From NCBI GenBank assembly GCA_026397495.1, contig JAPLUS010000215.1:1-5504 (forward strand): a DNA stretch of 5,504 bases, in the 5' to 3' direction. Positions 1-4,925 of the stretch are shown here, one piece after another. The position numbers and the translations under genes are program-made. This DNA is from Candidatus Zixiibacteriota bacterium (GTDB lineage: Bacteria; Zixibacteria; MSB-5A5; GN15; PGXB01). The number at the start of each line of letters is the position of its first letter. Within the stretch, counting starts at the first letter, position 1. The notes beneath the pieces are model-generated. The model was given only the letters and a program-made list of their open reading frames with translations. It searched no databases and was not told the DNA's origin.

Positions 1-765
1 GGAGAAGGGGGTTGGGTTTTCAAAGGGATGAGCTGAGTTAACATTGAAAAAGCCGCCGCCATTCGTGCCCAGTTGCTTGATAGCGATCTGCGAAGCCGCC
101 GGCCCGAGCGGGATGGTCTGAATTGTACCTTCCATAGTAGTGGCATTTATGGCTGGTGAAAAGGAATGAACCACTCCCTGTCCGACTAAAACGACCGCCA
201 GCACAATTGACAGAGGAAGGAGCACATACGCTACCGCTCGCGTAAGATCGATCCAAAAATTCCCGAGTGAAACAGACGTCTTTTTTACAATTCCCCGAAT
301 CAGGGCCAACATTACTGCAATGCCGGTCGCGGCACTGACAAAGTTCTGAACGGTCAGACCAAGCATCTGGGTCAGATAACTCAGGGTCGTTTCGCCCGCA
401 TAGGATTGCCAGTTGGTATTGGTCATGAAACTGACGGCGGTATTGAAGGCCAATGCCCATTGGACATTGCCCAATCCTGCGGGATTAAGCGGGAACGCCC
501 TTTGAATTATCTGCAGGACAAACACTATTCCGAAACCGAAAACATTGAACCATAAAAGCGCCTTGGTATATGCCCGCCAATTCATTTCCTCAGATACATC
601 AATACCGCACAATCGATAAGTCAGTCGCTCAAGCCAGCCAGAGACCGGATGTAGAAAGGTTCGCCTTCCGACGAAAACGTTCGTCATATATTGTCCCAGC
701 GGTGGAGCCAAAAAAACCAGGGCCATGATAAAAATTATAATTTGCATAAAATCACGGACGGACAT
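1..765 (-). CDS. kdpA: Potassium-transporting ATPase subunit KdpA, N-terminal 255 residues (runs off left edge)
   Basis: KdpA is the potassium-binding, channel-like subunit of the KdpFABC high-affinity K+ uptake P-type ATPase in the inner membrane. Translating the minus strand from ATG 765 gives an open frame to base 1 with recognisable KdpA sequence: an N-terminal membrane helix (about residues 5-22), the motif NTAVSFMTNTNWQSY (108-122), which contains the first selectivity-filter loop, GETTLSYLTQM (124-134), TVQNF (138-142), and the second filter region GTNGGGFFN (233-241) followed by HPFENP (246-251). These match the E. coli protein closely. The family is about 550-560 residues long, so less than half is present; the rest, and presumably kdpB and kdpC, lie to the left. 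The start is supported by an AGGAG ribosome-binding site (772-776) six bases upstream, which overlaps the kdpF stop codon. This implies translational coupling in one operon. No frameshift is seen. Confidence 0.97.
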   Translation of the reverse strand, partial: MSVRDFMQIIIFIMALVFLAPPLGQYMTNVFVGRRTFLHPVSGWLERLTYRLCGIDVSEEMNWRAYTKALLWFNVFGFGIVFVLQIIQRAFPLNPAGLGNVQWALAFNTAVSFMTNTNWQSYAGETTLSYLTQMLGLTVQNFVSAATGIAVMLALIRGIVKKTSVSLGNFWIDLTRAVAYVLLPLSIVLAVVLVGQGVVHSFSPAINATTMEGTIQTIPLGPAASQIAIKQLGTNGGGFFNVNSAHPFENPTPFS

Positions 766-774
766 ATGGCGCTC

Positions 775-861
775 CTACTTGAATCGCTCCGGATTGAACA
801 TGGCGTAAACGAGATAGATTAAAAGAGCAATAGCAACAATTCCTGCAATTATAAATTCCAT
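775..861 (-). CDS. kdpF: KdpF small membrane subunit of the Kdp potassium pump
   Basis: This 28-residue protein begins MEFIIAGIVAIALLIYLVYA and ends MFNPERFK. KdpF is a single-helix lipid-like subunit that stabilises the KdpABC complex in the inner membrane. What is seen: one hydrophobic helix (about residues 3-20) followed by a short polar tail with the N-P-E-R-F pattern, comparable to the (R/N)PE(R/K)F ending common in KdpF proteins, plus a position directly ahead of kdpA with nine bases between stop and start. The ATG at 861 has a GAAAGGG ribosome-binding site at 871-877, nine bases upstream. The gene is so short that automatic callers often miss it. It should be the first gene of the kdp operon, so the operon promoter is expected in the region just to the right. 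Confidence 0.93.
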   Translation of the reverse strand: MEFIIAGIVAIALLIYLVYAMFNPERFK

Positions 862-1042
862 GTATTAATTCCCTTTCTAATATCCGGAACGGCTGACATA
901 AATGACTCCGCTGTGATATAAAGCTGAGCAATTATTCTATCATTTTCGTCGGTCAAATAAACGCTTAGAGTAAGAAAGGGGTGAATAAAGAAAAGATGTC
1001 AATACATAAAGATTTTGTAAAGACTAATGAATTCGGACCGTG
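862..1042 (-). promoter_or_regulatory. Presumed kdp operon control region (promoter not pinned down)
   Basis: This is the 5' flank of kdpF and should carry its promoter and any KdpE operator. No clean -35/-10 pair is visible. A TATATC hexamer on the minus strand (915-920) could be a -10 element giving a leader of about 46 bases, but it has no good -35. A TTGACC (951-956) and a perfect TTGACA (997-1002) lack matching -10 boxes. A T-rich run followed by CACCCC on the minus strand (about 978-995) resembles, from memory, the E. coli KdpE operator. Poor -35 elements are usual for promoters that need an activator, so dependence on KdpE would be consistent. Assignment is by position and therefore tentative. 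Confidence 0.35.
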
Positions 1043-1080
1043 GAATTTTGCACCTTGAGACCGTGAGATATTTTGCGACT
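1036..1080. repeat. Imperfect tandem direct repeat with GACCGTG heads
   Basis: GACCGTG occurs at 1036-1042 and again at 1059-1065, 23 bases apart. Each copy is followed by a similar A-rich then ATTTTGC segment, so the repeat unit is about 20 bases with small insertions. Two same-orientation copies about two helical turns apart are compatible with a dimeric regulator's operator, but the sequence is not one I recognise. It lies about 175-220 bases upstream of kdpF. Confidence 0.4.
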
Positions 1081-1190
1081 TCCATTTCATTGGCCAAACA
1101 ATATTGCTGCTCCCCAAATCAGGACCAAATAGGCAGGAATCTAACCTGGAAAGCAGACCCTAGTCTATTAGCATTACGCCCGAAAATCAT

Positions 1191-1236
1191 GATCAAGCTT
1201 TCAATATACCTTCGCCGAAGTCGAGGGACCTTGATC
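1191..1236. repeat. Two-stage inverted repeat able to form a hairpin
   Basis: GATCAAG (1191-1197) and CTTGATC (1230-1236) are perfect 7-base inverted arms. Inside them CCTTCG (1209-1214) can pair with CGAGGG (1222-1227) with one G-U pair, leaving a 7-base loop CCGAAGT. An alternative inner palindrome is CTTCG-C-CGAAG (1210-1220). Neither side has a run of T, so it is not a normal terminator. Its GC-rich core stands out from the surrounding AT-rich DNA, which suggests a dispersed intergenic repeat or a small structured RNA. The identity is unknown. Confidence 0.4.
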
Positions 1237-1529
1237 TGCTGCTAATTAATTAGTGATTGAAAATGGGTGAAATTGGAATAGAATTTAATGTACAGTCCAT
1301 ATGACGGCGATTAATAAAAGAATTGATATAAAGGGAGTCCTAAATGACGGACAATTTGGGCTGACACAATTAATTGAAAGGCCATGACTTATGGTAATGG
1401 CGGGGATCACATATTAATACCCTGAATTCTTCTATTTGAGTTCTCTTAATAGTTGCTCGCCTTGATTGAGAAAATGACAAAAGTCGAATATTTGTTGACA
1501 TATAAGGGAAAATCAATATTTCTCTATGA

Positions 1530-1610
1530 GGCCATATTATTTATGGTCAAAACACGTTTTATTGGGAAAAAACGATGTTCAATTGCCACAAACTTGCATA
1601 AAATTGCATA
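1530..1610. promoter_or_regulatory. Candidate upstream activator sites for the sigma-54 promoter
   Basis: Two patterns lie roughly 110-190 bases before the predicted start of transcription, the usual distance for an enhancer-binding protein. The first is a dyad, G-x-CCATA-N5-TATGG-x-C (1530-1548). The second is a run of three TTGC motifs at 1583, 1594 and 1604, the last two being identical TTGCATA copies exactly ten bases apart, so all three face nearly the same side of the helix. Short AT-rich motifs occur easily by chance, so this is tentative. Confidence 0.3.
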
Positions 1611-1691
1611 CAATAACAAATGGGACAAAATTCGGATAGCTAAGCAACTAATATTTATAGGGTTATGATAGATATTTCAATTTGGATGTTA

Positions 1692-1707
1692 TGGTACCAA
1701 TTTTGCT
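1692..1707 (+). promoter_or_regulatory. Sigma-54 (RpoN) -24/-12 promoter of the PEP-CTERM gene
   Basis: The sequence TGGTACCAATTTTGCT aligns with the sigma-54 consensus TGGYACRN4TTGCW, differing only at the R position. The invariant GG (1693-1694) and GC (1705-1706) have the required spacing. It lies 75 bases upstream of the start codon at 1783, so transcription would begin near 1718 and leave a leader of about 65 bases. Sigma-54 promoters need an enhancer-binding activator, and PEP-CTERM/exosortase systems commonly include the PrsK/PrsR pair, so PrsR is a reasonable candidate. The activator identity is inference. Confidence 0.75.
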
Positions 1708-1768
1708 TCTCTTGTATAGTCTAAAATTGATATATTGTTTTGATTTGAAAATAGTAATTTAGAAATAT

Positions 1769-1775
1769 AGAGGAA
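1769..1775 (+). promoter_or_regulatory. Ribosome-binding site of the PEP-CTERM gene
   Basis: AGAGGAA sits seven bases before ATG 1783 and fixes that start codon; the residues that follow form a textbook signal peptide. Confidence 0.8.
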
Positions 1776-1782
1776 TGATAAA

Positions 1783-2556
1783 ATGAAAAAAGTATTGATT
1801 ACACTACTGCCTGTCGCTTTGTTGATATTTTCGCCCGCTGTTTGGGCATTCAACTATAATTTAGGTTATGATTTCGGCAATCCATTCGATGAGAACAATA
1901 ACTACAGTCCCATTGATTATCCCAGCGGTATTCATCATCTTCCATCACCCGGCCTACTTGGCGAAGGCGGCGAAAAATTCGATTTGGAGGGGCTTCACTT
2001 TGCCATGGAGGGAAACACTGTCCATTTGGCTTTAGTAAATTCATTCGGCACTATGGCTACCTCTTCCGCTTGGGGCCGGACATATAACCTTGGCGACATC
2101 TTTTTTGGATTCAACGGTCAAAATACGACTTATGCCATAGCCATGTCCAATCACAACGGTCTCGGAATGGGCCAGCTTTACAGGGTTGGGTCTTATACTG
2201 GTATTCCTAACATAGCCGGTTCATATTATAACTATCCCACCATTAGAACTGCGGTCGGAGCCTATAATGTTACATCCGGCACTTCTCTCGGTGCTGTCAG
2301 TTATCAACCCACTAGGTGGCAAGGACTCGAACCTAATCCCCTACAAGGAAATGGTGATACTTGGGTGATGGAGTTTGCCTTTAATAGGAGTCTGCTTGGC
2401 CAATTGGGAAATGTCAATACGGTTTCTTTCCACAATACTTTGGCCTGCGGCAATGATGTTATTAACAAGACTTTCACGGTTGTTCCTGAGCCATCTTCCC
2501 TAATTCTCTTCGGCCTGGGGATGATCGGCTTTGGCCTGTTACACCGCAAGTATTAA
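1783..2556 (+). CDS. Exported protein with C-terminal PEP-CTERM sorting signal
   Basis: This 257-residue protein has a signal peptide (residues 1-22; basic MKK, hydrophobic core, AVWA before the probable cleavage site) and a classic PEP-CTERM tail: VPEP (234-237), a hydrophobic segment (240-253) and the basic end HRKY. Such proteins are exported by Sec, then cut and sorted to the surface or matrix by an exosortase, which is not in this window. The middle is beta-rich: alternating strands at about 66-89 (FDLEGLHFAMEGNTVHLALV), 104-121 (GDIFFGFNG, then YAIAM) and 193-208 (WVMEFAFNRSLLG), then a CGND motif (222-225) just before the sorting signal. I have the impression that this layout recurs in a group of PEP-CTERM proteins with a carbohydrate-binding-like sandwich, but no catalytic residues are visible and I assign no function. 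The ATG has an AGAGGAA ribosome-binding site (1769-1775) seven bases upstream. It is transcribed alone, from a sigma-54 promoter to its own terminator. Confidence 0.92.
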   Translation: MKKVLITLLPVALLIFSPAVWAFNYNLGYDFGNPFDENNNYSPIDYPSGIHHLPSPGLLGEGGEKFDLEGLHFAMEGNTVHLALVNSFGTMATSSAWGRTYNLGDIFFGFNGQNTTYAIAMSNHNGLGMGQLYRVGSYTGIPNIAGSYYNYPTIRTAVGAYNVTSGTSLGAVSYQPTRWQGLEPNPLQGNGDTWVMEFAFNRSLLGQLGNVNTVSFHNTLACGNDVINKTFTVVPEPSSLILFGLGMIGFGLLHRKY

Positions 2557-2578
2557 TAGTTCCCATATTTAAATTTAT

Positions 2579-2610
2579 GACCCGCCCTCTGGCGGGTCTC
2601 TTTATTTTTA
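2579..2610 (+). terminator. Intrinsic terminator after the PEP-CTERM gene
   Basis: A perfect 8-bp stem, GACCCGCC (2579-2586) with GGCGGGTC (2591-2598), closes a CTCT loop and is followed by the T-rich run TCTTTATTTTTA. It starts 22 bases after the stop codon and isolates the PEP-CTERM gene from the next operon. Confidence 0.92.
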
Positions 2611-2716
2611 TAAAACCTTGACTTGGAAACGATTTTTTATGAATTTAACGATAACTATCCTCTATATTGGGAAAAATAGAAGCTTAAAATATTAGCCATT
2701 TTATTCGGGTAAATTA

Positions 2717-4222
2717 TTGAACAAAAAAACCATTTTGGGTCTTTCGCTAATCATCACTCTTATTGGAGCCGGTTTTCTCATATTTGCGAGCTGTTCTACC
2801 AACAACAGCAAGAGCATCCGTTTTGGTGCCGAAAAGCTTCTCGATAAAGCGGAACGAATTTATAGTACAGCCAATATCAATCCGGATTTAAATAATAAAG
2901 AGTTTATAACTGAGATAAAGCGGGGCTATTTTGAGGTTATCAACTATTGCGAGGGATATTTCGAATCTCTTCCTGCCGGGGGAAAATATCCCAAAGAATA
3001 TCAGGAAATGGCCACAGTCGCCTTTAGGGCGGCCAATAGATTATCAAATATTTTCTATTCAGAAAAGCAGTATGATTCTTCTCTTCTGGTCCTCAATCAA
3101 CTCCTGTCCCATACGCAACTTCAGGGGAGAGCGCTTCTTACCACCCGGATGAATATGGCTATTACCTTACAAACTAAGGGCGACTGGGCGCCGGCGATGA
3201 AAATATATCACTCTATAATTGATGCCTTTTTCCCGCCGGTCGATAACCAGAATAATATCATTCCTCAGGTTCTTAATCTCCCGATTGAAATTGTCAGGAT
3301 AAATCAGTTTTTGGGTGATTCTAATACCGTCAAAATCGAAACTCAATCAGCAAAGAATTATTATCTTAAACTGCTCTCTGACTGGCCCAATTCCGCGCTG
3401 GCAATAATGGCCCGCAGTAACCTGGCGCGATTATACAGTGATAATGGAGAATGGGATAAGGCCATTGAAAATTTGCGCTTTCTGAGAGACTCTACCGGAA
3501 AAATCGATTTCGAGGCCGCCCTTATGATTGCCGATATTACCTATGGGGGAAAGAAGAATCATTCTGAGGCCATACGGATATATGACAGTCTGATTACTCA
3601 GACTAAAGATACCGCAGCTCTTGCGATAATTTACATCCGCAAAGGTATTGCTTATTTTGACATTAAGGACTATGCGCGGTGCCGGGCAACAATGCTGAAA
3701 ATAAAGGAATTTTTCCCCAGGTATTTTCAAGCTAATCCCCTTCCTCAGCATTATATTGCACTCTCGCTTGCTTCCGAAGAAAAATGGCCCTTGGCTGAAA
3801 ATGAATTTCGCTGGCTGGCTGACAATTATAGCGCCACCGAGCAGGCTTTCAATGCCTATCTGATCATTGCAGAGCACTATAAGGCAACGGGTGATAAAAA
3901 CATGGCCGATACTTGGTACCGTCGGGCAGAAGAATTTTATGATAAAATTGGGCGGCAATACCCCGGATCTAATATTGAAGCCTCAGCTATTTCATATCGG
4001 GCAGAAATTGCCCGGGGTGAGCAAAAATGGGACACCGCCATTAAATTTCTTCAAGAACTGTACCATAAATTTCCCCAAACTGATGCCGGCCAAAGGGCTT
4101 TGTTGAATGCCGCCGCGGTCTATCGGGAGAAACTTAATAACCCCCTAGCTGCCGATTCCCTCACTAATCGGCTTAAGATGGAGCTTTTACCTGTTTCTGA
4201 CAGTGGAATTGACATTAAGTAA
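2717..4222 (+). CDS. Tetratricopeptide-repeat lipoprotein
   Basis: The 501-residue protein starts with a membrane-targeting segment (MNKKTILGLSLIITLIGAG) ending in a lipobox-like FASC, so Cys26 is the probable lipidated residue. The lipobox is loose because Phe replaces the usual Leu at -3. The remainder is helical and made of TPR-like pairs, clearest at about residues 144-170 (with TKGDWAPAMKIY), 228-258 (LARLYSDNGEWDKAIENL), 268-293, 303-330 (GIAYFDIKDYARC), 344-371, 377-416 (AEHYKATGDKNMADTWYRRA) and 421-453 (GEQKWDTAIKFLQELYHKFP). The arrangement resembles BamD/CpoB-type envelope scaffolds, which bind protein partners at the membrane, but nothing identifies the partner. The start is a TTG with only a weak GGGT upstream; no ATG occurs near it and the signal begins exactly here. 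Only 35 bases separate it from the next gene, without a terminator, so the two probably form an operon. The C-terminus (after about 480) is a short unstructured tail. Confidence 0.88.
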   Translation: MNKKTILGLSLIITLIGAGFLIFASCSTNNSKSIRFGAEKLLDKAERIYSTANINPDLNNKEFITEIKRGYFEVINYCEGYFESLPAGGKYPKEYQEMATVAFRAANRLSNIFYSEKQYDSSLLVLNQLLSHTQLQGRALLTTRMNMAITLQTKGDWAPAMKIYHSIIDAFFPPVDNQNNIIPQVLNLPIEIVRINQFLGDSNTVKIETQSAKNYYLKLLSDWPNSALAIMARSNLARLYSDNGEWDKAIENLRFLRDSTGKIDFEAALMIADITYGGKKNHSEAIRIYDSLITQTKDTAALAIIYIRKGIAYFDIKDYARCRATMLKIKEFFPRYFQANPLPQHYIALSLASEEKWPLAENEFRWLADNYSATEQAFNAYLIIAEHYKATGDKNMADTWYRRAEEFYDKIGRQYPGSNIEASAISYRAEIARGEQKWDTAIKFLQELYHKFPQTDAGQRALLNAAAVYREKLNNPLAADSLTNRLKMELLPVSDSGIDIK

Positions 4223-4246
4223 ACGAATTAAAAAACATTTCGTAAT

Positions 4247-4253
4247 GGAGAGG
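4247..4253 (+). promoter_or_regulatory. Strong ribosome-binding site of the cohesin-like gene
   Basis: GGAGAGG lies four bases before ATG 4258 in the 35-base gap after the TPR gene. It is much stronger than the site in front of the TPR gene, so the second protein may be made in larger amounts from a shared message. Confidence 0.75.
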
Positions 4254-4257
4254 AAAG

Positions 4258-4857
4258 ATGAACTCGGTAAAATTGATATTTTTTATAATCGCCCTACTGG
4301 TCCTTATTTCTTCTAACTTAGTTGCACAGGAAGACAAATTCGGCGCCATTGATACCATTTATGTCGAACCATACAAGATAGACACTCAACATTGGGGTAT
4401 CAATATTTCTATGTTCAACGATGAGGATATCATTGGCATTTGCATCCCTCTCAAATTGAAAGCGGAGAACAACCGCGTGGTGGCTGATTCAACCATATTT
4501 ACCGGCGGTCGGGCAGAGTCCTTTCGGGTAAAAATTGTTCGCACCGATACTGCCAAGCAATGCGTTACTATCGGCTTGATCGCTGATTTGGGAGTTTCCG
4601 TCCCGCCCATGGCACCAGGTAAAGGACGAATTGCAACGGTGTTTGTTTCTTCTCTGGATAATAATAATATCATTAGTCTCGAAGTCGACAGCATCACCAC
4701 CACGCCGAATAATTCTTTACAGCTGATTAAAGCTCCGTCCGATGGGATCATACCGGTCTTTATCGTCAAGAAAGAATCGCAGAAAATGATCAAGAAGACG
4801 GCCATTAAAGAAACTGTGACGGAAGTAACGAAAGAATCGGAGAAAAAAACCAAGTAA
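4258..4857 (+). CDS. Secreted cohesin-like beta-sandwich protein with Lys/Glu-rich tail
   Basis: This is a 199-residue protein with a signal peptide (residues 1-23; hydrophobic FFIIALLVLISS, cleavage probably after LVA, leaving Gln24 first). The mature part (about 28-165) is beta-rich with features I associate with cohesin-type immunoglobulin-like modules in uncultured FCB bacteria: DTIYVEPYKID (32-42), WGINISMFNDEDIIGICIPLKL (46-67), the strand-turn IFTGGRAESFRVKI (80-93), GLIADLGVSVPPMAPGKGRIATVFV (106-130) and a closing SDGIIPVF (161-168). Cohesin modules normally bind dockerins; no dockerin is visible here, so binding is not established. Cys62 and Cys102 could form a disulfide. From about 169 the protein becomes a highly charged Lys/Glu/Thr tail (KKESQKMIKKTAIKETVTEV and on), unusual after such a module and without any sorting signal. 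The start follows a strong ribosome-binding site. It is probably co-transcribed with the TPR lipoprotein upstream. Confidence 0.8.
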   Translation: MNSVKLIFFIIALLVLISSNLVAQEDKFGAIDTIYVEPYKIDTQHWGINISMFNDEDIIGICIPLKLKAENNRVVADSTIFTGGRAESFRVKIVRTDTAKQCVTIGLIADLGVSVPPMAPGKGRIATVFVSSLDNNNIISLEVDSITTTPNNSLQLIKAPSDGIIPVFIVKKESQKMIKKTAIKETVTEVTKESEKKTK

Positions 4858-4860
4858 TCT

Positions 4861-4925
4861 CATTACAAGAGAACGGAGAAGCCCGATACCCTTGTGTATC
4901 GGGCTTTTTATTGATTCTTGTAATG
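4861..4925. repeat. Outer 10-bp inverted repeat surrounding the terminator hairpin
   Basis: CATTACAAGA (4861-4870) and TCTTGTAATG (4916-4925) are perfect inverted copies that flank the terminator stem, giving a two-storey structure with an 8- by 9-base internal loop. The left arm begins three bases after the cohesin-like gene's stop codon. The right arm is the coding sequence for the last residues (HYKN) of the minus-strand nuclease. Confidence 0.8.
4879..4909 (+). terminator. Intrinsic terminator at the convergent gene ends
   Basis: The 11-bp perfect stem AAGCCCGATAC (4879-4889) and GTATCGGGCTT (4896-4906) closes a six-base loop and runs into five T (4905-4909). It is a strong terminator for the plus-strand operon. 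The minus-strand nuclease gene ends inside it: its TAA occupies 4908-4910. Read in the minus direction the hairpin is followed by CTTCTCCGTTC, a weak U-tract, so termination of the nuclease transcript here is possible but less certain. Confidence 0.92.

Larger units (their letters stand above)
1043..1691. other. Gene-poor intergenic stretch, increasingly AT-rich
   Basis: Both strands were read here and no credible gene was found. The two plus-strand open frames (1027-1245 and 1453-1668, the latter from a TTG) have no ribosome-binding site, no recognisable domain and poor amino-acid composition for a protein. Minus-strand frames are broken within about 40 codons. A ribosome-binding-site-like AAAGGGAG followed by ATG near 1344 opens only six codons. 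Structured elements inside it (direct repeat, hairpin element, candidate activator sites) are listed separately. It could be a long divergent control region or the residue of a decayed gene. Confidence 0.6.

Noticed and set aside
38..460. 140-codon minus-strand open frame
   Set aside because: It is out of frame with, and lies entirely inside, the clear kdpA reading frame.
997..1002. Perfect TTGACA on the minus strand as a kdp -35 box
   Set aside because: At 16-18 bases spacing there is only CTTTC-like sequence, with no -10 box.
1134..1148. tRNA T-arm-like hairpin on the minus strand (CAGG, 7-base loop, CCTG)
   Set aside because: The loop lacks the conserved TTC and no anticodon arm, D arm or acceptor stem can be built around it.
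1027..1245. 72-codon plus-strand open frame
   Set aside because: No ribosome-binding site, no recognisable domain, and composition and codon pattern unlike neighbouring genes; it also spans the direct repeat and the hairpin element.
1453..1668. 71-codon plus-strand open frame from a TTG
   Set aside because: No ribosome-binding site; Lys/Ile-rich composition is what AT-rich DNA gives by chance, and it overlaps the candidate activator sites.
3431..3958. 175-codon minus-strand open frame
   Set aside because: Antisense to the TPR lipoprotein, with no ribosome-binding site or recognisable domain; the plus-strand frame explains the sequence.
4223..4243. Weak hairpin ACGAA/TTCGT between the TPR and cohesin-like genes
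   Set aside because: Five AT-leaning pairs with an 11-base loop and no T-run; not a terminator.
4386..4853. 155-codon minus-strand open frame
   Set aside because: Antisense to the cohesin-like gene, which has a signal peptide, a strong ribosome-binding site and a terminator.
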